A DNA stretch of 64,000 bases from Rhododendron vialii (GCF_030253575.1 NC_080569.1:3162501-3226500), one strand, 5' to 3'; shown: positions 11,529 to 22,561, numbered from the stretch's first letter. Notes: a model not told the origin generated them from the letters alone. Program-made: numbers and translations.

Positions 11529-12275
11529 CAATTAACAATCTTACAAGCACAGCCTTTCGTACATAAATTTAGACGCAGATGTATTCAAAGTCTTCTGACA
11601 CGAGTGATGTTCACACGGCAAGTGCGAGGCCCTCGTATATTAGACAATTACGTTCACATCTATGTCTAAATTAGTTCGTGGACACGTGTTCTTTAACTTT
11701 TTTTATATTTTCAAACGGCATCTAGGAAAGCATGTTTTGGCTGAAAGAAGTTAAAGAGTGGGTTGTTGTTTGGTGTTTCCGTTATTTTTTAGATGGCGAG
11801 ATTATCCGGACCAGTTTACGCGTATTTCAATTAATCTCCTCTCCAATCCAACCAAATGCGTGCCATTCATGTTGGTATTCATGAAAAATTATTTTCTTCC
11901 GGTCTAACTCTAAGAATCGAGATTTGATCAATTATGTAGGAAGCAAACCCAATGACCCACCAACCACTAACCCATGGGTGCTTGTTGCCGTTATTAAAAA
12001 CGTTCAAAAATTCTAACTCTACACCCACTTACACACTCACTTATACACCCACTTACACATCCCCACTCACAATAGAGGTGGGGCCCACACACACTATGTG
12101 TGTAGTGTGTGCGGGCTCTACTTTTATTGTGAGTGAGGGTATATAAATGAGTGTGTATTTGAGTGTGGAGATAGAATGAGTTTAAAGTGTGCAAGCAGGA
12201 TTCAAACTATCCAACGGCAAGGATCGTTACTTACTTGGCACGTGGCAAAGTCACAGATCAAGCGGCATTTTTTGC
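11529..12275. other. Intergenic stretch with short inverted repeat
   Basis: No gene seen. Around 12025-12155 the CACTTACACACTCACTTATAC-type repeats are mirrored by GAGTGAGGGTATATAAATGAG-type sequence. A pairing core, CACACACACTATGTGTG, sits near 12088, suggesting a small foldback element. Confidence 0.4.
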
Positions 12276-12278
12276 GCT

Positions 12279-12499
12279 TGTTTGTTTTGCATCAAATTTT
12301 TTTTGATTTTTTGATTCTTCTCAACAAGATGATCGGAAAAGTAAAAAAAAATATTACTTTTATCCGAATATTTTGAATGATGACCACTTATTCAAAATAT
12401 TTGGGTAAAAGTAAATTTTTTTTACTTCTCCGATTCGTCTTGACGAGACGAATCAAAATGCAAAAAAAAAAAAAATTTTGACGCAAAACTAACAAACGA
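12279..12499. mobile_element. Foldback MITE of a family repeated in this window
   Basis: Inverted arms: TTGTTTGTTTTGCATCAAAT on the left and ATTTTGACGCAAAACTAACA on the right. Inside are paired motifs TTGATTCTTCTCAACAAGA and TCTTGACGAGACGAATCAA, and TTACTTTTATCCGAATATTT with its partner. The same arms occur at 17682-18055 and 24550-24712, with fragments near 41862-41925 and 52190-52270. Confidence 0.65.
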
Positions 12500-12529
12500 G
12501 AAAAAAATTCAAATAAGGACAAAAGTCTA

Positions 12530-12890
12530 AAAAGTACTTTTAGGCCTTAGTGGAACAATGTCTAATAAATTATTGCTTTATAAGACAGATCATTCTCTCA
12601 AAATAAATTATTTTTAATTCAAAAAATAAGTACTTATTCCCAAAAAAGTATTTATTTGAGGAAACTGCTAGCTCTGTTCCACTTTCTCAAATAAGTATTT
12701 AAAAAATAATGACCTATTTTCAAACTTAAAAATAATGAGCTTACGAAAATAAAATTTTAATTTTTTTTTGCAGGGTTTGATCAAACAAGATTCATATTGT
12801 ATATTTTTTTTATTTCAGTAAGCCTATTATTTTTAAGCTTAAAAATTACAAATAAGTACTTACGGAATATTTTTTAAAGGGGTATACTGG
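12530..12890. repeat. AT-rich nested foldback pieces
   Basis: Phrases such as CAAATAAGTATTT, AAAAATAATGAG and TGGAACA recur in both orientations (near 12550, 12675 and 12870). They suggest one or two degraded MITEs inserted next to each other. Ends are not resolved. Confidence 0.35.
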
Positions 12891-13269
12891 AACACACTCA
12901 GTAGTGTCTTTTGTTCCGATTCTCGATCTAGTCAATATCAATACTCCATATGTTTCAAAATGTTTGTCTGATCTGTAAAACGTGAATTTAAATAATATAT
13001 TTGTTTTTAGGAAAAATTTAAACTTTTTCATAAATTTAAAGAACTCATTGATTTTCGTAAAAAAATTATGCATATAATCGAAAGAATTTTTTCTAGCCAC
13101 AAATATGCTGCTTCTTTTCTTTTCTTTTCTTTTTTTTTGAAGTTTATCAAGAGCAGCCTGATATTTCTAAATTATCAGGGCGTTATATTCCTAATTCCCC
13201 CTTGTTATTTTCCAGAAGACCAAGGACATTTTCGGTAATCCGTATTAGATCGTCTGGACTCAATTGAGG

Positions 13270-13488
13270 GAGAAATTCTTCAGTGTCGAGTGGGCACGGG
13301 ACAGTTGGTGTCGAACACGCATTTCGGCCGTCCAAACGTGTTTTAGATGGCCCAAATCTATTTGGGTAATTTTTAAATGTAAAATTACCGAAACACCCTC
13401 TCAAATCCAAACAAATATAAAGTTTGGACGGCTGAGATGTGTGTTCGGCACCAACTGTCCGTGCCCGCTCGGCACTGAAGAATTTCTC
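13270..13488. mobile_element. Mutator-like MITE with perfect 9-bp target duplication
   Basis: A 219-bp element whose arms are inverted for about 65-70 bp: both read GAGAAATTCTTCAGTG, then a CGAGTGGGCACGG-like block, AGTTGGTG, CGAACAC and CCGTCCAAAC inward. It is flanked by a perfect CAATTGAGG at 13261-13269 and 13489-13497. Long arms plus a 9-bp duplication point to the Mutator (MULE) group. It sits about 770 bp upstream of the DUF506 start codon. Confidence 0.88.
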
Positions 13489-13499
13489 CAATTGAGGGG

Positions 13500-14255
13500 T
13501 ACGCGGCGATGTGTGTCAAGTATCATGAACTGAACCCTCTTCATCTGTCGACACGTAACCACAAGAACAGATAAACATATATTGCCACGTCGGATGCCAT
13601 CGTGGCACCACAGTCCTACTCAGCATTTCCTTTAAAACACTTGCAAACAAACTCCCCCCCCCCCCGAACTGCTCCTTCCCAAAGCCCCACAGAAATCCAA
13701 AAAAACCACCGAAGTCTCTCTCTCTCTCTCTAGAAGATTCTCAGGCCGGGAACTTCACCTACGTCGGCGGCGAACGGAGTTTCCGTCCACGTCATTTACC
13801 GACTCGCCGGAATGCTGACGTGACGTTCCCTTGCCGCTTCGCACTTCGCGATCTCTGGCCGTATCCGTGAAAACCCTAAGAAAAAGCGAACTTCTTCTTC
13901 TTCTTCTTTTTTTTTTTAACGTGGAGGACTTTTGAAGTTATTCCATGCTTTGTCTCTCAAATCAGAAGCAAACTACGACTATAATAGCCTTAATCGCAGA
14001 GACAATAAAGGTATCATTTTCAGCTTAATTAAGCCCCTCGAATTTTCGTACATACATTGATTTCCCCCAAAAGAAATCGGTTTCGGCGTCGATTCTGTTT
14101 GGTGATCCTAAAACGTAATGTATTTTCGAGGCATCTGTATTTACAAATTTAATCGCTGATTTTGACCGGTTCATCGAAATTAGGGTTGAGAGGAGTGGAA
14201 ATGGAGCTTGAAGATTCAATCTCATAGCGTTCTTGCTTTGGATCACTGTATAGTC
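13500..14255 (+). promoter_or_regulatory. Promoter and long 5' leader of the DUF506 gene
   Basis: The region carries ACGT-core motifs (GCCACGTCGG near 13586, CCACGTCATT near 13788), a run of C at 13657-13665, and a CT repeat at 13714-13730, typical of plant 5' leaders. If transcription starts near the CT tract, short upstream reading frames precede the main start: one at 13945 and one of eight codons at 14201-14227 (MELEDSIS). Upstream frames often lower translation in plants; that role here is inferred. Confidence 0.45.
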
Positions 14256-16070
14256 ATGCCTTTCCCCATGAGAATTCAACCGATCAATCTCATCAACTCT
14301 CTGGAAGAGCCGGCTCGGTACGAACCGGTGAAGCCCGCGGCGAAATCGAGGCTGAAACGCCTCTTCGAGCGGCAGTTCCTGAGGTTTTCGACGGTGGAGA
14401 AGATCGCCGGCGTCGAGGAAATAGCAGCGCATTGCAAGAGGGAGAACTCCGGTGATTTCGAGCCGAGTTCTGTTTGTTTGGAGAATATGGTGCAGAATTT
14501 CATTGAAGACGAAGATAAAACGGTGAAATGTAATCGGAACAGATGCAATTGCTTCAACGGAAACTGTAGTGATAGTTCGGAGGGTGAGTTGGACTCGTTT
14601 GGCGATGCATGTGAAATTCTCAAGGTATAATAATCTTTCTTCTTCTTTTTTTTTTTTGATAAACAATTCTGAAGATATATTGATCGGTCAAATAAAGTCC
14701 AATTGAGGTTTCTGTCTTTAGGTCTAGATATTTGCTTTTCCTGATGTGTCGTCCGCTTTTTTAGCAGGATTTGGTTACTTCTGCTAGTGCTTGTGAAAGA
14801 AATCTACTGGCAGACATTTCGAAAATCGTTGAGAAAAACAAGATCTCGAAGCGAAAGGACGATAGTTGCAGGAAGATCGTTATAGATGACCTCATTGGTC
14901 TGGGATACGCCGCGTCAATCTGCAAATCACGGTGGGAAAAATCTCCCTCGCATCCCGCCGGTACACCTCTCTCTCTCTCTCTGGTTTGCTACATACCGCT
15001 GCTGTATTGGATGAGACTCCTGAGAGTCTCTTTTCTTACCAAAATGATTAGAAAACCCGAAAAGATTTTAATTTTAGGTCTTGATCTCAACATTGACCAC
15101 AATATTCGCCTAAATATTAGATATGCCCAGTTGAGTTATTAAATATAGGTAATTTAGAATTCTCAACTGTCTTGGACGTCTGGACCAAAAAAAAAGGTTC
15201 AACAGAAAGCAAATCATAATGATTGATATAGAGATTCAAAATTTTGTCTTTAATCGTGATTCCCGTTTGCACTATATTTGTAAAAAAAAGGTTGGATGAA
15301 CAAAAAAAAGATGTCTCAAATTATCAAATAAGCATATGTTATGTTAAATGAAGTCTTTGATAGAAATTAGAGATATAAAACAAGGAAATTTTGTTCAAAT
15401 AAGCATATGTTAACTTGTACTTATGCTTTCTATCAAACACACAGATAGATCGCATAAGTTTGTAAAGTCGTGTTTACGGGGTCAAATTTCTTGAACCTGA
15501 AAGCATGTGTTTGGCACAGGGGAGTACGACTATGTGGATGCGATGGTGGAAGGAGAGAGATTGATAATCGACATAGATTTCAGATCAGAATTCAAAATCG
15601 CTCGGTCAACTAAATCCTACGAAACCATCCTACAGATTTTACCCTGCATATTCGTTGGCAGAGCCGGTCGTCTCGAAAGAATCATCGCCCTCGTTTCAGA
15701 GGCTGCGAAGCAGAGTCTGAAGAAGAAAGGAATGCACTTCCCACCGTGGAGGAAAGCCGAGTACGTCAAAGCCAAATGGCTCTCCCCCTTCACACGAACC
15801 TCACCAACGCTCGATACCACTTCCCCCAACTCCGATCGCGAAACTGAAAAGGAAGAGCCTCTGATTGCCACGAGCAAAGGGAGAGTCTTCTCTCCGGTTG
15901 AGACTGATCATGACGAGACTGTGTTTGCTTTATCGGAGAGTTCTGGTGAAGAAGAGATGGCGGCGGCGGTGAAGAAATGGGAACCACCGGAGACAATCAG
16001 ACCTAAGAGTTCACATACTGGAGTTAAGATTGTTACTGGTTTGGCTTCAATCATCGAAGACAAACCTTGA
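14256..16070 (+). CDS. DUF506 (PDDEXK-like) plant protein
   Basis: Three exons, 14256-14624, 14768-14960 and 15520-16070, with GT-AG borders and consistent phase, encode 370 aa. The start MPFPMRIQPINL matches the usual beginning of this plant family. Conserved parts follow: a Cys/Ser-rich acidic stretch (about 85-120), ACERNLLADISKIVEKNK, a DDLIGLGYAASICKSRW block, and after the second intron GEYDYVDAM, RLIIDIDFRSEFKIAR and FPPWRKAEYVKAKWLSP. The family (PF04720) is grouped with PD-(D/E)XK nuclease-like folds, but no enzyme activity is established; members are often stress- or hormone-responsive. The acidic, Ser-rich tail ends in IIEDKP. ATG 14256 was preferred over 14268 because of the conserved MPFPM start. 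AATAA-type polyadenylation motifs lie near 16201-16235. Confidence 0.92.
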
Positions 16071-16099
16071 AGTTTTGTTTTCCTTTCCTTTACCGTATC

Positions 16100-16920
16100 A
16101 GAGAATCATATACGCATGCAGTGCCACTATTAACTGTAACTTTTGGATCGTTGGTCATCCCTTCTCTTTTTTCTGTAAGGGTGTCATCTACTAATATGAT
16201 CAATAAATCACTGAGAATAGATCATAATAATAAAGTTTAGTTCTATAATGTGTTCTCTTTGATCATCTTCTTGAACTCTTCGTTAATTTGATTTGGGTCC
16301 TCCTTCCCCTAGATTCGGGGTTTGACCTGCTCAGTGATCAGGCCGCGATGGCCAAGGGGGCCACGACGGGTCCGGAGCAGTGACTGCCCCCAAAACCACA
16401 AAACCTAACCATGGTTTTACGGAGATTGGTGATTAAACCTTTGGTAATAAACATTTGTGATACGCAGCAGCCACAGTAACTGGTAACTTGTTTGAACCGT
16501 GGGATATATACTCAACAAGCTGCTGGAGAACAACGTAAAAATCTCGGTGTTTCTTGTATCTGTTTCTTGATTGTTCTTCGCGATTGTGTGTTTATTAGTT
16601 TGGCCGAATTTCCAACGCTCCTTAGCATTATTTCCGTCGGTGATGTCTTAATTTTCCTTTTCATGGGTTCCAAACAGAACCTTAACCAAAAATTCTTTGG
16701 ATGAAAGAGTGTGAAGGAAGAAAGGGAGGAAGAAATCAGAAGGTAATACGATTCTCTGGATCGAACTTTCGGACTTGGGCTTTGGTTCCTGCTGTAACTT
16801 TCTTCTGTTGTTGCCCTTTATCTACCTTTTGCAGTCCTTTTGGATCAGAAACTATGGGAGAATTTGGCGTAGTGAGCAATTGGAAGTTTGAAACCATTGT
16901 GAATATTGTCATCGGCTAGA
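16100..16920. other. Intergenic stretch, nothing firm
   Basis: 3' flank of the DUF506 gene, then DNA with short unsupported frames. A GC-rich patch at 16320-16390 with CCGCGATGGCCAAGGGGGCC is unlike its surroundings but matches nothing I know. Confidence 0.35.
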
Positions 16921-17066
16921 TTTCTCATGTGCATCGACAATGTAAGTGCGCGCAAATGACCCGGATTTATAAAGTTTCTCATAAGTGCGCGCAAATGACC
17001 CGGATTTATAAAGTTTCTCATATGCATCAGCAACATAAGTGCGCGCAAGTTGGTCTGGATATTCGT
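16921..17066 (+). repeat. Tandem repeat made of SINE 3'-tail sequence
   Basis: A 39-bp unit beginning TAAGTGCGCGCAAATGACCC occurs at 16943 and 16982, then diverged at 17036. A larger unit is also visible, since TTTCTCAT(G/A)TGCATC recurs at 16921 and 17014. The core GTGCGCGCAA...CCCGGA is the conserved tail of the SINEs seen elsewhere in this window. Confidence 0.75.
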
Positions 17067-17475
17067 TTTTTAAAAGACAGGCTTCTAATTTCTCTCTTTT
17101 TATTTTACTTTGTTAGTAGAATCCTGCAAATCCCTTCTTCCTCCAGTCCTCACTCCTTGCTTCTTCCTGAAAAAATAGTACAAAGAAGTAAATAAGCTGA
17201 TGAATGAACAGAAGCCCCAGTGATGAAGCCTTTCTTCAAGCGAGAATTATTGCTTTTGGCACCTTATTTTACACGGTGTTGAATCCACCGTAAAATGTAC
17301 GGCGCAAACAAATGTGCGACTAAATTCCGATTTTATTAAACACTTTTTCAATTACAAAATTCTCTTCTTCTAGAGGCCTTTCAATTTTTCACGGGGTATT
17401 TTTCGTGTATGTACAAATTTAAACCCTTTATAGCTATTTTAAAGAATAGCGATTACACTGAACTGCGATTACACT

Positions 17476-17671
17476 GAACTCCAACTCCAAGGGGTTTAGT
17501 TAAGTGGACATAAAAAAGCAATTAGTGTTTATCTTCCATAAGATCGAATGTTCGAATTTCATGGAGGCCAAACGTTTCAAACTTCGTGACAATTGGAGAG
17601 TTTGTTCGGTCATTAACTTTAGAGATTTGTAACTAATCGAGGTGCACGTAATTTAGTACGGACATTTTAGT
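17476..17671 (+). mobile_element. tRNA-derived SINE
   Basis: A 196-bp element with an A-box-like GGTTTAGTTAAGTGG at 17494-17508 and a B-box-like ATGTTCGAATTTC at 17548-17560. The 3' tail is ACTAATCGAGGTGCACGTAA followed by GTACGGACA. It is flanked by GATTACACT at 17467-17475 and 17672-17680; the left flank is doubled (GCGATTACACTGAACT twice). The tail is shared with relics near 4420, 8421, 16943, 24333 and 33105 and the SINE at 42967-43197. Confidence 0.72.
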
Positions 17672-17681
17672 GATTACACTC

Positions 17682-18055
17682 CGTTCTTTTGGATTTAACT
17701 TTAACTTAAATCTGAAAATTTTGTCTTTATTTAAATTTTTTTTTTGCATTTGTTAGTTATGTTCCAAACTTTTTTGGGTTATTTTGATTCGTCTCGACGA
17801 GGGGAATCGGAAAAATAAAATTTTGACATTTTTACCCAAGTATTTTGAAAAATAACCACTTTTTAGAGCATACATTTTTCTCTAAAAAGTGGTTATTTCT
17901 TAAAATACTTGGGTAAAAGTAAAAAAAAAAATTACTTTTCCGATTTCTCTCGTCCAGACGAATCAATATCCCAAAAAAATTTGACGCAAAACTAAATATG
18001 TAAAAAATATTTAAATAAAGACAATTTTTAAATTTAATTTAATTCCAAAAGAACG
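17682..18055. mobile_element. Long-arm foldback MITE
   Basis: The left arm starts CGTTCTTTTGGATTTAACTT and the right arm, reversed, CGTTCTTTTGGAATTAAATT; pairing continues through TGTCTTTATTTAAAT and a TTTTGCGTCAAA-like block. The centre pairs again around CCACTTTTTAGAG. It directly abuts the SINE on its left. Same family as 12279-12499 and 24550-24712. No clear target duplication. Confidence 0.7.
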
Positions 18056-18261
18056 TAGCTAGATCTGATTCAACTTTGGAATACGCCGCTGGGCGCAAAG
18101 TTTTGTTTGGCGGGTCTAAAGTTGAAATAGGAGTAGTTCTTCATAATTCTGGGCCAAAAGTTGTTGTAAACAGCAATATTCCGTATTAGGGTAGAGTAGG
18201 GTCCCCACCCCACTAGAGGATTATCTGGGAAATTGAGATCAGGGATATGGAGTTAATTTTA

Positions 18262-18652
18262 GGCCCATTTTGATAAGAAGGTTGGGATTGGAGCACTAAT
18301 CTCATAGGAGTATTAATATTTTGTTCGATAATAAAAATAGGTCCGGACTATTAGTTCATTGGAATATTCAAGCTGTCCAATAGAGGGTATTAGGAATATC
18401 CTTTGGTACTTGGTATTCATAGTCTAATCTCTACCACTTCTTATTACTAATCATTTCTTATTATCAATTTCTTCTACCAATTCAATCTCGTCATCTAATC
18501 TCATCTCAAACAAACATGATATTAATAATCCTATCATCTAATCTCATCTCAAACAAACATACTCATTATCAATCCCTTCTCATTATCAATCCCAATTCTA
18601 ATTTTATTTTCTTACGAATCTCATCCACCTATTTCTGTTATCAAAGGAGACC
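18262..18652. mobile_element. Tourist-like MITE (PIF/Harbinger group)
   Basis: A 391-bp element with ends GGCCCATTTTGATAA and, reversed, GGTCTCCTTTGATAACAG, flanked by TTA at 18259-18261 and 18653-18655. The interior is non-coding and holds a direct repeat of ATCTAATCTCATCTCAAACA (near 18496 and 18537). Confidence 0.7.
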
Positions 18653-18655
18653 TTA

Positions 18656-18778
18656 GAGAATTGATTTTGCCACTCTTTTTTTGTTAATGTCATTCCACTT
18701 CTCTCACAAAACAAATCATCTTATATAGACACAAAAGGGAGTGACATTAACAAAAAAAAAAGTGGCAAAATCACTCCC
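18656..18778. mobile_element. Short Tourist-like foldback MITE
   Basis: A 123-bp element with arms pairing through TGATTTTGCCACT and TTTTGTTAATGTCA and their reverse complements. Flanked by TTA at 18653-18655, shared with the element to its left, and TTA at 18779-18781. Confidence 0.68.
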
Positions 18779-18904
18779 TTAATTTTAAGATAAAGCACTT
18801 GGGGGTTCGGTGCATTTTTGTCGCACTATAAATAATCATTCCATTTTCGAAAATTTCAATTAAAGCTTACAGTATTAACGAACCTGGTAGCTGTCAGCCT
18901 GTCA

Positions 18905-19245
18905 CAGTCCTGCTACCCATTTCTGTATTAGCCGAGTTTTGTCGAGTTCGAGCTTGGGCTCATTTACTAAATGAGTCAAAATTTGAGCTTAAGCTCGTTT
19001 ACTAAATGAGTCAAAATTTGAGCTTGAGCTCGGCTTGAACCTTATCGAGCTGAGCTCTTATCGAGCCGAGCTAAGTTGAGTCATTTACTAAACGAGTCTC
19101 TTTGATCGAGCCGAGCCACCCTTAACCAGCCAAAAACTCGAGCTGGAGCTCGTTTACCAAACGAGCCGAGCTGAACCAAGCCTTAACCGGCCGAGCCGAG
19201 CCGAGCCAAGCTTGCGAGCTGCTCGATTTGTTTACAACCCTAAGT
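18905..19245. repeat. GAGCT-rich degenerate repeat, copy 2
   Basis: Dense variations on GAGCTCGAG and GCCGAGC with the phrase TTTACTAAATGAGTCAAAAT occurring twice (about 18961 and 19001). Second copy of the repeat in the H2A.Z intron. Confidence 0.6.
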
Positions 19246-19269
19246 GCATCCCCTTAAAAATTTGAGAAA

Positions 19270-19445
19270 TACTGCCGTGCACTGCCTGTGTAGTGCACGG
19301 ATAGTGAGGCATTATAGCCGTCCGAAAGTGTTTTCAACGGTTCAGATTAAAAACAAGATTTTTTAGGGAAGAGCAACTAGGAAAGTTTGTTTTTAATCTG
19401 CTCTGTTACCCTACAACGCACTACACAAGGGTTGGATCTGGTCAA
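19270..19445. repeat. Probable degraded foldback element
   Basis: CAGATTAAAAACAAG near 19343 pairs with GTTTGTTTTTAATCTG near 19386, with partly matching outer arms (GTGCACTGCCTGTGTAGTGC near 19278, ACGCACTACACAAG near 19416). A related hairpin lies at about 20378-20446. Confidence 0.45.
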
Positions 19446-20013
19446 TTTGGCTACAAACCAATTCAGAATTTAAAGAGGGCCCACTAGATTTGTCCCCATT
19501 TTATAACCAATGATAGTTAGACAGTAAGTAGCCCGTTTTGCTAAAATATTTGAGGTGTGCAAAAAATATATTTAAGGTGCGCTCAAGTTAGTCTAAACAT
19601 TGTTTTATTATTATAATGTATATATTTTTAAAGAGAGACATTCGTGTTGAGAAAACAAAAAATTTAGGGTCAATTTATCTACAGTTGGACATAGGAGTTC
19701 TCCGTCTACAAAGAGCTGAAAAGTCCACGAATAAAAATGTATACAAAGCACGCGAGAACGTGTCACCTGCTCTTTGTGGCTTCTTCTCCGTGAGGGTAAA
19801 GTTGCGTTTGAGATTCATGGGGCTTTTTCTTGTTTTTGTACTTATTAAAGAAAAAACGCGTTTGTTACTTTTGCGTGCTAATTTTTGTAAATTACTGATT
19901 CGTATCTTCAACGCAAATAGAAAAGTAAAAATTGTGAATATTTTTAAAAATATAAAACCCAAAAAACCCTACTTTTTTTTGGAAAAACATGGCCTTATTT
20001 CGTTACTATTACG

Positions 20014-20225
20014 TACTGTAGTTTACTGGCACAAAAGTCTTGTCTTTTTTCTTGTCTTGGGCGTGACTTTTGTTTCTCACTAAATTTTTTTTTTTTTTGC
20101 AGCAATTAAAATCTTAGACAATTTTATACTAGTAGTATAGTTTAGTGGCGCAAAAGTCTTGTCTTGGGTGGGACTTTTGTTTCTCAATAAAAAATTTTAC
20201 AGCAATTAAATCTTGAACAATTTAA
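20014..20225 (+). repeat. Diverged tandem duplication of about 110 bp
   Basis: Two neighbouring copies share GTAGTTTACTGGC/GTATAGTTTAGTGGC, then GCACAAAAGTCTTGTCTT, GACTTTTGTTTCTCA and CAGCAATTAAAATCTT. They start near 20014 and 20133 and differ by small indels. No coding capacity. Confidence 0.7.
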
Positions 20226-20229
20226 TATT

Positions 20230-21579
20230 ATACCGTTTTTCTTTACTAGTACGATTCAAGATGTGACAAAAAAAACTTGATAATCTACACTAAACCAGTT
20301 GTAGTTAATTGGAAAAATGAAGAGCCATGAGTCGTATAGACTTTAGATGCACCATCTCAACAATCAATGGTTCGAATTGAAAACAAATTCTTCCAGAGAA
20401 ATTTTAGGGAAGATTAACTTTTTCCTGGAAGAATTTGTTTTTAATGCGGACCATTGAAAATACTTTTGAACGATTGTGGTAATTCACTACAACGCTCTAC
20501 AGAAAGCTACCTTACAGCATCTCCGGATCCGAATTGGGATACAAGGGTGCAGCTGCCATTGCAGGCTACGATAGCATTTCTTGTGCAATTGAAAGGGAAA
20601 ATCCCAATTATCGCAACACAACTCATTCATGGGCCCAACTTTCAAAAAGAACGATTCTGATCCTTCGATCGATACTTGGGCCTCAACTTACTTACAATTT
20701 TCTCTGCAGCGGTTTATTACGGTGTAAAATTTTTTTTTTTATTTCCTTTCCCTTTTCTCTTGGTCAAAAAGTCTAGGAACACAATTTCCGAACACAACTG
20801 TGTTTAGAGTCGTCTGATGTATGTTGCACCGCGTACATCGAACGGCTTTAGACGTAGTACTATCAGGAGGAGTTGTGTTTCAAGCATTGCCCTTTCTGCA
20901 ACTAAATCAGCGAGATATTTTTATTGACAACCCATTGTGTATCTTGCAATTAAAAAAAAGATACTGCCACGATTAGGGTGCTCGAGGACTAAAGATCACG
21001 AGGATTAAAAAAAAAAATCTGATGAAAACTATTAGACCATTATTTGGTTATTTGGATATACAAATTTGAACGAATTACGAAGTGCTAACCCACCTCATCA
21101 AGAGCTTCTCTTTTTTAAAACGTACCACATGTACCACATCAAGAGCTTAAGGAAGAATGTTTGTAACAAAATTACCCTTGCCTAGATCGAAACCATTGAC
21201 AGAAAACCTAAATACAAAGATCTTGAAAATCGATGCGAGATGATCTAAGATTAGCGTCGACACTATGTCTTTAAGACAGATTTGTTGCCGTTGCTTACAG
21301 AATATTTAATTAGCGGTCTATCTATTAGTAGGATTTAATAATCAAAATTTTCCAAAGCAGCACTGTAATCAATTCGTCCGGCGAATCAACTTATATTTTG
21401 TGTTATCTGATATGAAAAGACTCAAACTCAAAAGACGTAGAGGAAAACTGCTTAGAAAAATTCCTCAAAACGAAAAAAGAAAGTGACCCAAGCCTGTTCT
21501 AATCAAGGCGATTTGATTACGTGAGTAATCTGAAGTTAACTTCCTTCACTGATGTTTTAATCTGAAGGCAATATCCTTT
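20230..21579. other. Intergenic stretch with hairpins
   Basis: A hairpin at 20378-20446 pairs AAAACAAATTCTTCCAG with CTGGAAGAATTTGTTTT. Near 20777-20880, AACACAACT is mirrored by AGTTGTGTT across about 90 bp. No gene recognised. Confidence 0.4.
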
Positions 21580-21703
21580 GTGCCGAAATTTTTTGTGGCT
21601 GCCGAGGGGTTTTCTAGCCGTTGGATTTAACACATAAAAAAAATTCACACAATCCAACGGCTGAAAAACCCTCGGCACAGAGGCACAGAGATTTTCGGGA
21701 CCG
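21580..21703. mobile_element. Short foldback MITE
   Basis: Arms GTGCCGAAATTTTTTGTGG, GCCGAGGGGTTTTC and AGCCGTTGGATT pair with the right side in reverse order across a short centre. Ends resemble the GTGCCG-type MITEs at 10716 and 13270. Target duplication not resolved. Confidence 0.6.
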
Positions 21704-22374
21704 AGGTGATCGGACCCCTATGTATTCTGTAGATTATACATTTTATTATTTTGGTGTTGGGGACCATCAAGTATTGTATAGGAGGCAGAAGGGCTCTTCT
21801 GTCCTTCATACTCCAAACTCACCAAATTGTTCCTGCAAAAGAATAATAAAAGGATTAACCAATGAGATGCCATTGTTTTAATATTACAACTATTTATATG
21901 TTTCTTTATTGTTTCTTCATTTTCAACTAGAACATTGGGTATTGCTTAAGTTGTACGTAATCATAATTTTTATGATGTATGGCTAATCTTACCGTCTGGA
22001 TATTCACTTAAGTTGTGGATGTAACATACTCCTTTCGTCCCGAATTTTTTGTCGTTCTTTCGGCGTTCGAGTTATTTGTAAATTACTCACTCAAATTGTG
22101 TATCCCCATGGATGTAACATAATTGAGTAACAAAATCAACAGTGACGTAAGATCAGTTTTTGTTGCTCAAAACTTATCTCTAAAGTAAAATCGGCGTTGA
22201 CCGATTCGAATTAATATGATGTATTGCAATGCTGAAACATTAATTAATTAACCTTTTGCTAATACTTGCCAGAAAAGTTTTGAATATTATATTGCAATTG
22301 AATATTCAAAACTAATCAGATGAAACTGATTTGTTAATGGCAGAATGGGTCGGAGACGGCCAAGGGTACTCTCT
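21704..22374. other. Intergenic stretch with a Stowaway fragment
   Basis: One Stowaway-type end (ACTCCTTTCGTCCCGAATTT near 22029) without an obvious partner. Otherwise AT-rich DNA with no gene. Confidence 0.35.
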
Positions 22375-22561
22375 CGGAGTATTATGTAGCATTGTCATGT
22401 GGTATTTTTTGAAAATAAAATATCGCTACCACACAATTTTGATCATTCGATATCTTCCAATCACCCACCAAAAAGTAATTGATAATATTTTTACCGCAAA
22501 ATTTATCCTAACATAAAAAGTTAAAAAAATACCACATAAACAATGCCGCGTGGTACTCCTG
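22375..22561. mobile_element. Foldback MITE upstream of the ELC-like gene
   Basis: Left arm GGAGTATTATGTAGCATTG plus TGTGGTATTTTTTGA pairs with the reversed right arm GGAGTACCACGCGGCATTG plus TGTGGTATTTTTTTA. The interior is AT-rich. It lies within 180 bp of the next start codon, so it may sit in that promoter. Confidence 0.65.

Noticed and set aside
14025-14666. 213-aa minus-strand open frame opposite DUF506 exon 1
   Set aside because: It mirrors the coding exon on the other strand and runs through a T-rich intron; no splice or family support.
16921-17066. CRISPR-like spaced repeats
   Set aside because: Repeats are directly tandem, only two to three units, derived from a SINE tail, in a plant genome.
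19616-20083. 155-aa plus-strand open frame
   Set aside because: Low-complexity, AT-driven Lys/Phe/Leu content, overlaps a tandem duplication, no recognisable domain.
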